A DNA stretch of 64,000 nucleotides from Helianthus annuus (taxonomy: Eukaryota; Streptophyta; Magnoliopsida; Asterales; Asteraceae). The position numbers and the translations under genes are program-made. The DNA lies in the NCBI RefSeq assembly GCF_002127325.2, contig NC_035433.2, positions 126,963,695-127,027,694 of the forward strand, in the 5' to 3' direction. The notes beneath the pieces were generated by a model. That model saw only the letters and a list, made by a program, of their open reading frames with translations. It did not search any database and had not been told where the DNA came from. Every line of letters starts with the position of its first letter. The first letter of the stretch is position 1. Below are positions 23,134 to 35,743 of the stretch, in pieces.

Positions 23134-23298
23134 TATAAGGAAATGATTTCCGTGAATTATTTTGTATTAAAACATTTTATAGTGTTTCCTATTTTGTCCA
23201 TATGCTAGTTAGGAAACCTGTGTATTTATATGTACATATTCATCTCCTTGTAAATCAAGTTCTTATCATAAACATTACAGAGAACATTGGCTTTGACA
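23134..23298 (+). repeat. Element D 5' LTR
   Basis: 165 bp, TATAAGGAAATG to GGCTTTGACA, repeated at 39961-40125 with about four differences by eye. It begins TA rather than TG in both copies. Confidence 0.9.
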
Positions 23299-23310
23299 TG
23301 GTATCAGCCA
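23299..23310 (+). other. Element D primer-binding site (initiator tRNA-Met)
   Basis: TGGTATCAGCCA directly follows the LTR and matches the usual TGGTATCAGAGC in nine positions. Confidence 0.75.
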
Positions 23311-23375
23311 AGATCGATCCTTGAGCCTCTTTTCTTTTCTTTTTCTCCTCTCAATTTTTTTCCCATCCTCCAATA

Positions 23376-24581
23376 ATGTCGACCTCCTCCTCTGATGGGT
23401 CTACCATTCCCCTCCAAACTCTCTTTCACATGATAACACTCAAATTAAACTCGACAAATTACTTGTTATGGCGTCATCAAATAACAACTGTTCTCTCTCT
23501 TGCCGATCTCCTCGGTCATGTTGACGCAACCGCTTCTCCACCCGCTGCCAAAGTGGTTGTCGAGGGCAAAGAGACGCCAAATCCAGATCTCGCTACTTGG
23601 AACACGGCTGATCGGAAGGCCATTCTGTTAATTCAGGCGTCGTTGTTGGAAGAATCGATGGCCGAAACACTCGGTCTCACGACTGCCGGTCAGGTTTGGA
23701 CCGCACTTGAACGTGCTTATCGTCACGATTCGCTCGAACGGGTTCATACTCTTAAAGACTCTCTTCGCCAGCTTCAAAAGGGAGGTTCTTCTGTATCCGA
23801 ATATGGCGGAAAATTCAAAAACATATGTGACCAACTCGCCGCTATTGGCCATCCGGTTGATGAACACGATAAATGCCACTGGTTCATGTGTGGTCTTGGC
23901 TATCCTTTTGAAAACTTTTCAACCGCTCGCCGAGCCATCACGACATCTCCTCAGTTTCGTGAACTCCTAGCCCAAGCTGAAAATCATGAGTTGTTTTTAC
24001 ACTCCATTGCATCCTCTCAACCTCCCCAGGCAGCGTTTTACTCTCAACAAACCCGCCGGTCCGGATCCAATTCTTTTCGGGGTGGTCGAGGTCGGTCACG
24101 TGATGGTTCCAGTGGTCGTAGTCGTGGTAAGCGTCCTCCACACTGTCAATTATGTTGGAAGGAAGGCCATTATGCTTCCTCGTGTCCCAATCTTAGCAGT
24201 TACGCCCAACATGGACCTTCTATAGACGCAAATCTTGCCCATGCTTTCCATAGCCAATGTAACGTATCCTCAAGCGAACCCGACTGGACTAACGATACAG
24301 GTGCAACCTCTCACATGGTGCCCCCGGATAGTCCTCTCGAAAGCACTACCCCATACACCGGTAATGATTGTGTTCGTTTTGGAGATGGTAAAACTCTCCC
24401 TATTTCTCATATTGGCACATCTTCTATTGCTAACTTGTCTTTACTTGATGTTCTTGTCGTGCCTCATCTCACTAAAAACCTTCTCTCAGTGAGCAAACTC
24501 ACCAATGATAACCCTGTCGATGTCTTATTCTCAAATAATTTTTTTTTCATATTCAGGACAGGAAAACTCGAGCCGTGCTAG
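23376..24581 (+). pseudogene. gag: Element D gag and protease
   Basis: Start ATG 23376 (MSTSSSDGSTIPLQTLFHMI) fits the leader length. The Copia gag fold (UBN2 type) covers about residues 20-200, with TNYLLWRHQ near the N-terminus and LRQLQKGGSSVSEY. An Arg/Gly/Ser stretch leads to a CCHC knuckle (CQLCWKEGHYASSC). The protease active site is WTNDTGATSHM. Everything is open up to 24581, where a length change in or near the T9 run at 24539-24547 shifts the frame; the pre-integrase part continues in the next ORF. One change therefore separates gag-PR from INT. Confidence 0.9.
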
Positions 24582-25248
24582 CCAAGGGAAGAGTTAAAAA
24601 CGGTCTTTACGTCCTTGATCATGGTCAGCAAGCTTTTTTGACAGCCGTTACTTCCTCACAACTACGAGCGTCTTATGAACAATGGCATGCATGCCTTGGT
24701 CATGTTTCTTTTGACATTATTTCCTTATTAAATAAGTTCGGACATTTGCATGTTACTTCTTTATTACCCAAACCTGAGATTTGTTCGTCATGTCAATTGT
24801 CTAAAGCAAAGCATTTACCATTTTTATCGAATAATAAGCGTGCTAATCATGTTCTAGATATTATTCATTGTGATTTATGGGGCCCCGCGCCTATTGCCTC
24901 AACAGACGGGTATCGTTATTACATGATTTTTATTGATGATTACTCCCGTTTTACATGGTTCTATCCACTTCGGGCAAAGTCGGACTTTTATACCGTCTTA
25001 CAAACGTTTCTATCTCTTGTTCAAAACCAATTTTCTTGCAATGTTAAAACGTTTCAAAGTGACGGCGGTACGGAATTCACGAATCATCGTGTTCGTGACT
25101 TGTTTCAAGCTAAAGGCATTCTTCACTGGTTCTCTTGTCCGTATACACCTCAACAAAACGGTCGAGCCGAACGTAAACATCGACACATTACCGAAACCGG
25201 TCTTTCTATGCTTTTCAATGCTCATGCGCCGGCTAGTCTATGGGTTAA
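24575..25248 (+). pseudogene. int: Element D integrase, N-terminal and core part
   Basis: After RVKNGLYVLDHGQQ (pre-integrase domain), the zinc HHCC motif is visible (WHACLGHVSF ... CSSCQLSKAKH). The catalytic core has HCDLWGPAPI, FQSDGGTEFTN and QQNGRAERKHRHI, giving all three acidic residues. It ends at ASLWVN, exactly where the LTR of element E begins at 25249. The missing C-terminal region is not found at the other side of E, so it was deleted. Confidence 0.92.
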
Positions 25249-28200
25249 TGTAACACCTCGAAAAATTTCGTCCAATAATGTCTTGACACGTGTCATAAGG
25301 TTCCGGTATGTGAAAACATACTTTAGAGGGACTAAAAGTGACAAACAGTGAAAACTATGGAACGTAAGGGTCCAAAGTGTCAACAATGGATAAATAGACT
25401 CTATGATAACCCTACATAATGTTTATAACCTTAAACGGATGGTTCATGGATCATACGACGCGGAAATTGCACAAAAGTGAGGAATTGCAAACTATAGGGG
25501 CCAAAAGTGTCAACATGTTTAATTTATACCTCTGAGTGAACTTTTGGCAGACCCAAAGCTTTGAGAAGCTAAAATATACTCACTAGAATATGTGGTAAAA
25601 ATTTCATGAAGTTTCGTCAACGTATGAGAAAGTTATGGCCAAAACCGTACTTAAGGGACTAAAAGCGTCAACGTCGAATTTCAGGCTTTTCGGTTGAGCG
25701 CAAAGTTATCCGAGGACATTACCATGTAGGTAAATGTCCCAAGGTTCTTAAAAACCAAGTTTGGGGGTTTACGGGTCAAGATAAGTAGCCGAAACATCGC
25801 GTGCAAGTTCAGGGACTAAAGCTGTCAAGATTGAAACAAGTTTGGCTGATCAGGGGTCAGGCGACCCGCCTGGACTGACCCAAGCGGGCCGCGTGGGGCT
25901 GCCAGCGACAGAAAATCGGGAAAATGGGTTATTTGGTCCAAAATTGATGTGCATAACAGCTCATTCCACCTCTCTTTTGCTCCAATCAGCTCCCATGCAT
26001 GCCTAGGACATCTGTGAACCTCTACAACATCTGAATTCCCCTCTTAAATCAGATTATTCACTCATTCTTGGCACTTGCAATTGTAAACAAAAGCTCTCAA
26101 CTCTCAAGAACCTTCAAGGCAGACTTCTGGAGCTAATCTGAACATCAAGGCCGAATCCTAGTGATCACTAAGCATCTATAGGACCTTTGTAAGCTTCTAT
26201 TTCAGTCCTTAATTCGTTCATGCATCAATTATTAGTAAAAGTCAAACTGTTTGTTCATAAACTTTGACTTTCTGATTAAACGAGAATTACTCAGTCATTT
26301 CTCGAATTGAAACCTGATATATATTGGTATTTATGTGGGAAACAAACCCTCTAAAGGGTATTATCTGAATCCCACTATATGCATGCTAATTGTCGAGTCA
26401 AACGTGTTTCTAAAAAGTCAACAGAAGTGATTTTCGAGAAAAATAGCTTAAATGGTAATATAAATGACATGCAATCTGTTTGATCATCATAGATAGCTTT
26501 ATAATGAATATAAGAATGTGTTTTACTATGATCAACTCGACAATCTTTAGTATAGATACGAATCGGAACCGAAAGTCTTGTAAAACGACTATTTCGTAGA
26601 CTATCGATTCGGATTCGTACATGCATGTTCGAGATCTGTATTGGAGAGTATTTTTGACCATTTTTATTTTGGTAAAACTTTCTGGAATTTTTGTTGATTG
26701 AGTCTATACTTAGCCGATTAAATTGCATGTTTCCGATTATGCTTAAAAGTTGACTATTTTGCCCTTTTTGATATAAAACGTGATTTTTGGAAAAGTGAAA
26801 GGATAGAAATCTTTATTTCTAAAATATAAACTTGCACCGAAAATTTCGGATCAGTTGGTGGTCCAGATTTTGAGTTATGGCCATTAGCGTAAAACTATAT
26901 TCTAAAGTTACATAAACGGCCCTTTTCGCATATAACCCATTTCAGGACACGTTTTGATACGAAACTTTTTACCAACTGATGATATATATTATTTTGGGAT
27001 TTTAGATGATTTTTAATTAATTTTTGGCTGATCGTATCTTAGATCGCTTAGTTAATTCGGTTTATGCCGGTTTTGACCGTTTAAGCCATAAAATGAGTTT
27101 TACACATTCTTTTGACCCGAAACCTTTTCCTACGGATTTTATATGTTAAATAAATTATTTTGAGCCTTCTGGAAATATAAAAATTTCAGCTTTCATATAT
27201 AAACCCGGAAACGGCTCTAAATCGCATTTTTAGCGTTTTAAGCGCATAGTAAGCGTTATACTCGTTTTAAACATATAAGACTTATACCCACTGATGTGTT
27301 TAGCATATTTTCATGTAATAACAGTAAATATAAGTATATGAACTCAGATTTCCAGTTTTGGCAGTTTTAGCCCTTGTGAAATTACTAAAATACCCCTACG
27401 GTGCATAGTTTGGTTTTAAATGATAGATTTGATATATGGGTCATACCCTACTGTTATAACATGTTAAATTAGGTATATTTACTGTATGAACCAGACCCGA
27501 AACTCAGACTTTTAATTTTACTCTTTTATGATCTTGTAAATGACCAAAATGCCCTTCTAAGGCATAAATTGAGTTTAAACTTATTCCGGGCAATATAGAA
27601 CATAACTTACTGATGTTATATCATATTTAAAGCATATTATCTCAGGAAACTCGCATTTGACTCTTTTGGCTACCCGTAACGCCCTTTTAGCGTTCGGTTC
27701 GGTTTACGTAACTAGTTTGCGTAAATTGACCGAAACGGGTCAAACGTTATCATTTTTATCTCAAAATCCAGAATGTATTTAGTATACCCATATTATACAA
27801 GTATTCAAACTTGTCGGGTCTAAATCACATTCTATCCGATCTTTCGCTTAATCGTGCGCTTGAACCGTATCATTCTTAAAACTAACCGGTCAAAGCTTAG
27901 GCTTAAATAAAAGACCCGTTAGGAATCTAATAGGTTAATTATAAACCTTTGTTCCAGATTAGGAGGCCCAGTAAAAGCTATAACACTTACCGTTTGTGTT
28001 ACATACTTGCTCAGGTAAATACATTTTGACTTATTTTCCCTATACGGGCTTGGGGTACGGTATTTAAAATACCGCTTGATCGGGCGCACAAGTCCTGCGC
28101 CTTATGGGTGTACAGTCTTGAATAGCTTGTGCGACTTCGTTTAAACAGTCTTGTCTTACTTTAGGCTTTGGGGGGTTATTGACCGTGTCCCGGATATCCT

Positions 28201-28790
28201 TGGCATTATCTTACGAGATGGCCACGACCAGAGCACGGGGTGTAGGCGTACACTCGGCGTGTATAACTCTTTAATGTGGTGTGTCATTTAATTCTTAGCC
28301 CGGACAGCAGATCCCGGGCCACCAAAGATACGAGTGCATGTAAATCGTTCACAAGTTTATATTGTATAATTATCCCAAGTTAATAAAAATATTTATGCCT
28401 TGTGCATTTAAATCAATTTTTAATCATTTTCAAAATGAGTCAGTCGATTTGTATTTACCAGTGTAAACTGACGTATTTTTCCCAAAAGGTTAAGTGCAGG
28501 TACTATACGAAAATAGGCTGGCTGTTTTCCTAAGAGCGTCCACTATAGTCTCGCAAGCTCGGACGACAAATATCTGTTGAACTATTTTATCTTATTTGTA
28601 TTTGATCCGCCTGTGGATCCGTTTCAACTACTCTGATATTTATTATTGCAATTTATTTAAAAGTTGAAATGTATCTATTCTGCTTCCGCTGTGCATTGTT
28701 ATATTGTGTTGATTGTCTATGACGATGCCAACTACGTCACTGTACCCCACACCGGGCCCACCGGTGACACGTGGAAATCGGGGTGTGACA
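25249..28790 (+). repeat. Element E 5' LTR
   Basis: 3542 bp, TGTAACACCTCG to GGGGTGTGACA, followed by GTTGGTATCAGAGCC. A GC-rich inverted repeat (CAGGCG-ACC-CGCCTG) lies at 25858-25872. ORFs inside it are chance: the same short ones appear in both LTR copies without protein similarity. Confidence 0.93.
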
Positions 28791-28793
28791 GGT

Positions 28794-28805
28794 TGGTATC
28801 AGAGC
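28794..28805 (+). other. Element E primer-binding site (initiator tRNA-Met)
   Basis: TGGTATCAGAGC a few bases after the LTR end matches the complement of the 3' end of initiator tRNA-Met. Confidence 0.88.
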
Positions 28806-28997
28806 CAACGCTGAGTGAATTAAACACTAGTCCTTTGTGTTTAATCTCAGTTACACAATTGCACATTCCTCGATTTTCGAGTCTAGACAAAGAACTTAGG
28901 AAATGTTCAACATTTCGTTTATTTTATTTTATTTTTATTATTAGCTTTGTCTTATATATTTTGTTGTGCAACTTGTTTAAATTTTGACCGGATCATT

Positions 28998-30281
28998 ATG
29001 CCGCCACGGATGAGAGGTCGAGGAGGATTCGCTACATCTCACGACCATGAGGCAGGACCTTCACACAGGCGAGCCCCGTCAGCTATGCACAACACTGCAG
29101 CCAATGATCTTTGGGGATCATTCGCTGAGCCGGCTAGACACTCCGTGTCTATGAGCACTTCGCCATCACTACCCCAATCCTTTGGGCCCCACTCGGAGAA
29201 TGGGCCCCATGGTTCTCATGGATCTTACATACCGCTCCATCAGTCGCCTCACCAATACCCAGCACCAGTTTACCAGGGTCTGTATAACCCTGATGCTTTT
29301 GTGGATGAGCCAGTGGGTCATAACCCACTAGGACCGGAGGACCACTTTCCTGGTGATCACGAGATGGAAGTTGATGAAGACACGGACCCTTCACTGCCAC
29401 CGTCAGGTACGCCCAACCATCCCATCGAGATATCGGATGGGTCACCATTTAGGGGATCACCCTACAATGGTGTTGAAAACTTTCAGGAGAGGTTTCGGCA
29501 GCACGATTGGTATTACACCCCCAGCCGCCACAACTCTCCGATGCTCCAGTCTCACCATGGATCGCCGGTGCACTCGCAGCACCACTCTCAGCAGCAGCAG
29601 CTTCAGCAGCAGCCGCCTCTGCAGCAGGACTTATCTGAGGCCCTATGGCGCGACGTGATCACTCCGTCGCCACCGCCACCACCAGTTTTACCTCCTCCGC
29701 CTCAGAGGCCAAGGAGGAATGCGCGTATGTCTACGCGCGGAGGGATTCGCATAGGCACCCCTCCCCATGTTGGTAGCAGCCGCTACACGCCTCTTCACGA
29801 GGAGTCCGAGACGGGAGAGTCTCCGCATCCCGTATCGGAGGTCACTTCAGTACCGATCCCGCCTCTGCCGCCGCAGAACTATGGAGAGCCGATTACGGCT
29901 TACGCGAGCGCAGCCCAGTTTAACCCGTTCGAGCAGGTTTTCCCCCAGGGTTACGATTACACAGGAGACCCTTATTGGCAAGCTGTAAACTACAGCTCGC
30001 TCCCGCCTAGTGGTCCATTTGGAGACACTTGGACTGCTGGGCAGTCTACTTTTGGTTACCCTCCGGGTTACCAGCAGCCACAGCCACCGCAGCCGCAGCA
30101 GTACCAGCCACCGCCGCCGGCGCCTATGATGTCGACGCCGCAGGTTCAAGAAATCCTGCATGGGATTAACAGCATGCGACGTGAGTTGCAACACGAGATG
30201 CGAGCTGATCGCCGACGCAACAATGGTATGTTCAAGAAGGTGTTTGACTTACTCAAGGGTAAGAGTAAGAAGGATCATTGA
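28998..30281 (+). CDS. Extra Pro/Gln-rich ORF upstream of gag in element E
   Basis: An intact 427-residue ORF between primer site and gag, where chromoviruses normally have only a leader. The start chosen is ATG 28998 (MPPRMRGRGGFATSHDHEAG); an upstream in-frame ATG at 28947 is less likely. The protein has a basic N-terminus, then low-complexity regions rich in Pro, His, Ser and Gln (QQQQLQQQPPLQQ; PPPPPVLPPPPQRPRR), an acidic patch, and a charged C-terminus (SMRRELQHEMRADRRRNNG ... LLKGKSKKDH) that could be helical. No zinc knuckle, protease or membrane segment is seen. Its function is unknown; an RNA-binding or accessory role is only a guess. It stays open although low-complexity coding decays easily. 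Confidence 0.7.
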   Translation: MPPRMRGRGGFATSHDHEAGPSHRRAPSAMHNTAANDLWGSFAEPARHSVSMSTSPSLPQSFGPHSENGPHGSHGSYIPLHQSPHQYPAPVYQGLYNPDAFVDEPVGHNPLGPEDHFPGDHEMEVDEDTDPSLPPSGTPNHPIEISDGSPFRGSPYNGVENFQERFRQHDWYYTPSRHNSPMLQSHHGSPVHSQHHSQQQQLQQQPPLQQDLSEALWRDVITPSPPPPPVLPPPPQRPRRNARMSTRGGIRIGTPPHVGSSRYTPLHEESETGESPHPVSEVTSVPIPPLPPQNYGEPITAYASAAQFNPFEQVFPQGYDYTGDPYWQAVNYSSLPPSGPFGDTWTAGQSTFGYPPGYQQPQPPQPQQYQPPPPAPMMSTPQVQEILHGINSMRRELQHEMRADRRRNNGMFKKVFDLLKGKSKKDH

Positions 30282-31132
30282 ATCCTTTGATTGTTATCTC
30301 ATTACTCATGTCCCTGCGTGGACATCTATTCTTGTACTCTACCCCTGCGTGGGTATATCTCTCTTATTCTACCCCTGCGTGGGTTTGTTTTATTTTATTT
30401 GTTGTTGTTGTTATTTGTTTAGCCCCTGCGCGGGCATGTTATTCATGTTATTTGAATTAAAGTCCCGTTTAGGGCAAAGATGTACTAGTTACTTTATTTA
30501 AAATTTAAAATGGTTAATTTGAATTTCTTATTTTTATTTATGTGCATGAATTTAATATTTAAATAATGGAAAATATCAATTTTTATTTGATTTGCCATTT
30601 ATAAGAATCTTAGTAAGGTATAACCTAGCTTGAATGCCTTATTAACAGGCCTGGCCATGATGGTAAAACCTGGTTGAAAGGATTCAACTCCCTGTTAACA
30701 TCTGAAAACATGTTAACATCCATGGCTAAGCGTGATCTGAAAAATAACACAAGCCACCCTTTTTAATAAATTATTTACAGATTATATCTGTACACAAGTC
30801 TGTTAATGACTTGATACCTACGGGTTATGACTATGTCATATAGTGACAGTTGTGGGTTATGACTCTCTGTCTAGAAAAAGGATTATTTGTTTAATTATAC
30901 AATTTATAATCCTATAAAAATCTAAATTTATAATTTAGTAAGCTGTCCGAAGTGACTAGGCCTATGGTGCCAATATATATATTTTCATTCCTTGATTGCT
31001 AATAAGAGCCTGAATGAAATTTATTAAATTAACTGTTAAGGTTCTTGATACCATGGTTAATAAATCGTCTAGAACGATGATACTGTTAGGTTTTTAAATA
31101 GACCTTGTCCTTTATTGTAGCTTAAAGCTACA
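30282..31132 (+). other. Element E leader between extra ORF and gag
   Basis: Non-coding. Four CCCCTGCGTGGG-like units lie at 30311-30435, followed by AT-rich sequence. A possible splice acceptor (TTTATTGTAG) ends at about 31120, close to the gag ATG. Confidence 0.5.
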
Positions 31133-34100
31133 ATGGCCAAATCGGAGGAGACCAACAGTCATTCTGGGGAACACTCAGATAATGCAAAGATTCACGTCAC
31201 TGGTGCAGAGTTGCAAGCACTGATAGATAACGCTGTTGCCAAAGCTATGGATAGGCAATTCAGGGAATCTAGTGGTACTCGGAGTAGGACCCGAACAGTA
31301 ACGCACGTAAAGCCCAAGACTCATTCTGAGGCTCATAGTAAGCCACCTTCTAAAAAGAGTGAGCCGAAGAAGGCTGAGGATGATAATCACTCCTCCAACC
31401 ACAGCAACATCCCAAAGCAAGAAGTTAAGATAAAGCATGATACGCACAGCAGGTCCTGTACGTACAAGTATTTCGTATCTTGCAAGCCCAGAGATTTCAC
31501 TGGGGAAAAGGGGGCCGTCGATTGTATGACGTGGATTGATGAGATGGATACTGTGGTTGATATCAGCGGGTGTGCTGATAGGGATGTTGTGAAGTACGCG
31601 TCCCAGTCGTTCAAGGGTGACGCGTTAGCATGGTGGAAGTCGCTTCTACAAGCTACTGGAAAGACCGCTCTGTATAGCATGTCATGGGAACAGTTTGTGG
31701 CCCTGATCAAGGAGAACTTCTGCCTGCAGCATGAGGTTGAAAGAATTGAATCGGACTTTGTATCTCTGGTTATGAAGAATCTCGATTGTCAAGCGTATCT
31801 TACTACGTTCAACACCTTATCCCGGTTAGTGCCTTATCTGGTGAACCCGGAGCCGCGTAGGATTGCTCGATTTATTGGGGGTCTGGCACCGGAGATAAAG
31901 GCAAGCGTCAAGGCTTCAAGGCCTACTACATTTAGATCAGTAGCTGATCTATCCCTCTCCCTCACTCAAGATGTCGTCAGACTTAGAGCTATGAAGAGCT
32001 CGGAGGAAAACAAAAGGAAACGTGAGGATGACACCTCACGAAGATCTGAGAAACGACACAAGGGAAACAACGACCATAGGAAAGGGTCGGGGTTCAAGAA
32101 AGGGGATCAGTCGGGTGAGAAACCCAAATGCAAGGTTTGTAAGAGGCATCATTTTGGGAGATGCAGGCAGGAGTCTAAGTCCCAGTCTTTCGAGAAACGT
32201 TGTGGGATCTGCAAGTCCACAGATCATAAAGCTGTGGATTGCACGATAATGAAGGATGCAACTTGTTTTGGTTGCAACGAGAAAGGGCACATTCGGCCAA
32301 ATTGCCCAAAGAATGCGAAGAAAGCTGATGATGGGAAGAAGACTAATGCAAGAGTCTTCAGAATGGACGCAAAGGAAGCAGTTCTTGATGACAACGTCAT
32401 TACCGGTACGTTTCTTGTAAATGATGTTTTTGCTAGAGTCTTGTTTGATTCAGGAGCTGATAAGTCGTTTGTTGATGATAAGTTTTGTAAGTTGTTGAAC
32501 CTTCCTGTTAAAACCTTAAGCGTGAAGTATGAGGTGGAATTAGCCGATGGAACTATAGAAACCGCCTCGACTGTTCTAGATGGATGTGTTATATCCATTA
32601 GGAATCATTCTTTCCTGTTATCCTTGCTTCCCTTTAAGCTAGCTGGATTCGACATAGTGATAGGCATGGATTGGTTGTCGAGTAACCAGGCCCAGATTCT
32701 GTGCAACAAGAAGCAAGTAGTAGTTAAGACTCCGTCTGGTGAGTCACTTACTATTCAAGGAGATACCCAGCATGGATTGCCTGAGCAAGTATCCATGCTC
32801 AAGGCATCCAGGTGCATGCAGAAAGGATGTGTCATTTATATGGCACAAGTTACCATTGATGAGCCGAAGCCGAAGATTGAGGATATCCCTGTTATCTCGG
32901 AATATCCTGAAGTGTTTCCTGAAGAACTACCCGGTTTGCCACCGGATAGGCAAGTAGAGTTTCGGATAGATATCATTCCAGGCGCAGCACCTGTAGCAAG
33001 AGCACCATACAGATTGGCACCAACGGAAATGAAGGAGTTGAGGACACAGTTGGATGACTTGTTAGCTAAAGGTTTTATTAGACCTAGCTCATCTCCTTGG
33101 GGAGCACCAATCTTGTTCGTTAAAAAGAAGGATGGGTCGATGCGTCTGTGCATCGATTATCGTGAGCTTAACAAGGTCACTATCAAGAATAGATATCCAT
33201 TACCCAGGATTGACGATCTGTTCGATCAGTTGCAGGGAGCAAGCTATTTCTCCAAGATCGACCTGAGGTCAGGTTATCATCAGTTGAAGGTCAAGGATGA
33301 AGACGTACACAAGACCGCGTTTAGGACTCGTTATGGACATTACGAGTTCCTAGTGATGCCGTTTGGGCTCACTAACGCACCAGCCGCGTTCATGGATCTC
33401 ATGAATCGCGTCTGCAAGCCTTATTTAGATAAGTTCGTCATTGTCTTTATTGACGACATCCTTATCTACTCGAAGAGCCAAGCTGACCATGAGAAACACC
33501 TTCGTTGTATTCTCAAACTTCTGCATCAAGAAAAGCTCTATGCCAAATTATCGAAGTGTGAATTTTGGCTTCGAGAAGTCCAATTCCTTGGACATGTCGT
33601 AAGTGAGCGAGGTATCCAAGTAGATCCCGCTAAAGTAGAAGCAGTCATGAACTGGCAGGAGCCGAAGACTCCCACCGAGATTCGCAGTTTCCTCGGATTG
33701 GCAGGATATTATAGGCGATTTATTGAAAACTTTTCTAGCATTGCTGCGCCCCTAACTTCATTGACCCATAAGAAGATTAAGTTTGATTGGGGCCCTAAGC
33801 AGCAGGAATCCTTCGATATCTTGAAGAAGAAGTTGAGCAATGCGCCAGTGTTGACATTGCCTGATGGAATAGAGGAATTTGTGGTGTATTGTGACGCATC
33901 ACATACTGGCATGGGCTGTGTACTCATGCAGAAAGGCAAAGTCATTGCCTACGCTTCTCGCCAGCTAAAGGTGCACGAGAAGAACTACACCACCCACGAT
34001 TTGGAATAGGGTGCAGTTGTGTTTGCTTTGAAGCTATGGAGACATTACTTGTATGGAACCAAGTGCATAATATATTCGGATCACAAGAGTCTTCAACACT

Positions 34101-35707
34101 TGTTCAATCAGAAGGAATTGAACATGCGTCAAAGGCGTTGGATGGAAACTCTAAATGATTATGACTGCGAGATAAGATACCATCCAGGTAAGGCAAATGT
34201 AGTTGTCGACGCCTTAAGCAGAAAGGAAAGGGTGAAACCAATCAGGATCAATGCCAAGCGCATTGAAATAAGAAATAATTTGAATGAAAGGGTGTTAGCT
34301 GCACAGAAGGAAGCTGTGCTGGAAGCTAACTATCCTGCAGAAAAGTTAGGAGTAACTGAGGAGCAGTTATCCTACGACAAAGATGGAATGCTACGACTAA
34401 ACGGACGAATATGGGTTCCAGTTTATGGAGGACTTCGGGATGTTATCCTCCAGGAAGCCCACAGCTCTAAATATTCCGTTCATCCTGGAGCTGATAAGAT
34501 GTACCAGGATTTGAAAGCAAACTACTGGTGGATTGGTTTGAAAAAGTCAGTAGCTGAGCATGTAGTTAAATGCTTGACTTGTGCACAAGTCAAAGCCGAG
34601 CATCAGAAGCCGTCAGGTTTGCTTCAACAACCTGAAATTCCCAAGTGGAAATGGGAAATGGTGACAATTGATTTCATCACCAAGTTGCCGAAGACGAAAA
34701 AGGGAAATGATACCATATGGGTCATAGTAGATAGACTGACTAAGTCAGCTCATTTCCTACCCATCAAGGAGACGTATAGCTCCGATATGTTAGCACAATT
34801 ATACGTCGATAAGATTGTAGCGCTACATGGTATACCTATATCTATTATCTCCGATAGAGATACTAGATATACGTCGCATTTTTGGAAGAGTTTCCAACAA
34901 TCGTTGGGCACTCGTTTGAATTTTAGTACGGCTTACCATCCTCAGACTGATGGTCAAAGTGAGCGTACTATTCAAACTTTGGAAGACATGCTTCATGCAT
35001 GTGCGATCGACTTAGGTGGTAGTTGGGATAAGAACCTACCACTGATCGAATTCTCCTACAACAATAGCTACCATTCCAGCATCAAGGCTGCGCCTTTTGA
35101 GGCTTTATACGGTAGGAAGTGTAGATCGCCCATTTGTTGGGCAGAAGTTGGAGACGTCCAGTTGTCAGGACCAGATATCGTCTTTGAGACGACAGACAAG
35201 ATCGTTCAGATTCGCGATCGTTTGAAAGCTGCCAGGGATAGGCAGAAAAGTTATGCGGATCCTAAGCGCAAAGATTTTCACTTTGATGTAGGTGAAAAAG
35301 TATTGCTTAAAGTATCACCCTGGAAGGGTGTGATGCGGTTTGGAAAGAAAGGCAAGCTAAGCCCGAGATATATAGGACCTTTCGAGATTATCGAACGTGT
35401 CGGGTCAGTCGCTTATAAGTTAAACTTGCCTGAAGAGCTTAGCGCCATTCATAATGTGTTTCACATCTGTAATTTGAAGAAGTGTTTCGCTGACGAATCA
35501 CTGGTTATACCGCATACAGATATACACATAGACGAAAGTTTGAAGTTCGTAGAAAAACCTTTGTCGATTGAGGATCGACAGGTGAAGAAGCTTCGAAGGA
35601 AGCATGTGCCTATTGTAAAGGTCAAATGGGATGCCCGTAGAGGTCCCGAATACACGTGGGAAGTGGAATCCACGATGCAAGAAAAATATCCTCATTTGTT
35701 TCAGTAA
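31133..35707 (+). pseudogene. gag-pol: Element E gag-pol (one in-frame stop)
   Basis: The start is ATG 31133 ([16 protein letters not shown]). A basic, coiled N-terminus leads to the capsid core ([15 protein letters not shown], about residues 115-290). CCHC knuckles start at residues 357 ([14 protein letters not shown]) and 378 ([14 protein letters not shown]). Protease DSGA starts at 439 and RT FIDD is 772-775. RNase H ([15 protein letters not shown]) is interrupted by TAG at 34007-34009, after which the same frame continues with [15 protein letters not shown] shows HHCC ([10 protein letters not shown] ... [11 protein letters not shown]), [20 protein letters not shown] and [14 protein letters not shown] chromodomain-like tail ([19 protein letters not shown]) ends at the stop 35705. 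One base change accounts for the only lesion. Confidence 0.93.
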
Positions 35708-35730
35708 ATCTCGAGGTCGAGATTTCTTTT

Positions 35731-35743
35731 AAGGGGGTGAGGA
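35731..35743 (+). other. Element E polypurine tract
   Basis: AAGGGGGTGAGGA directly precedes the TGTAACACC start of the 3' LTR. Confidence 0.88.

Noticed and set aside
26375..26728. 117-residue minus-strand ORF, identical at 36870-37223
   Set aside because: Its duplication is explained by the two LTR copies of element E, and no domain is visible.
28793..28810. tRNA-like match
   Set aside because: It is only the 12-18 nt complement of a tRNA 3' end, a retroelement primer site, not a tRNA gene. The same holds for 3999, 23299, 43819 and 55279.
30257..31120. Splicing of the extra ORF of E directly to gag
   Set aside because: A GTAAGA donor and a TTTATTGTAG acceptor exist, but joining them gives an immediate stop, so a fusion protein is not supported.
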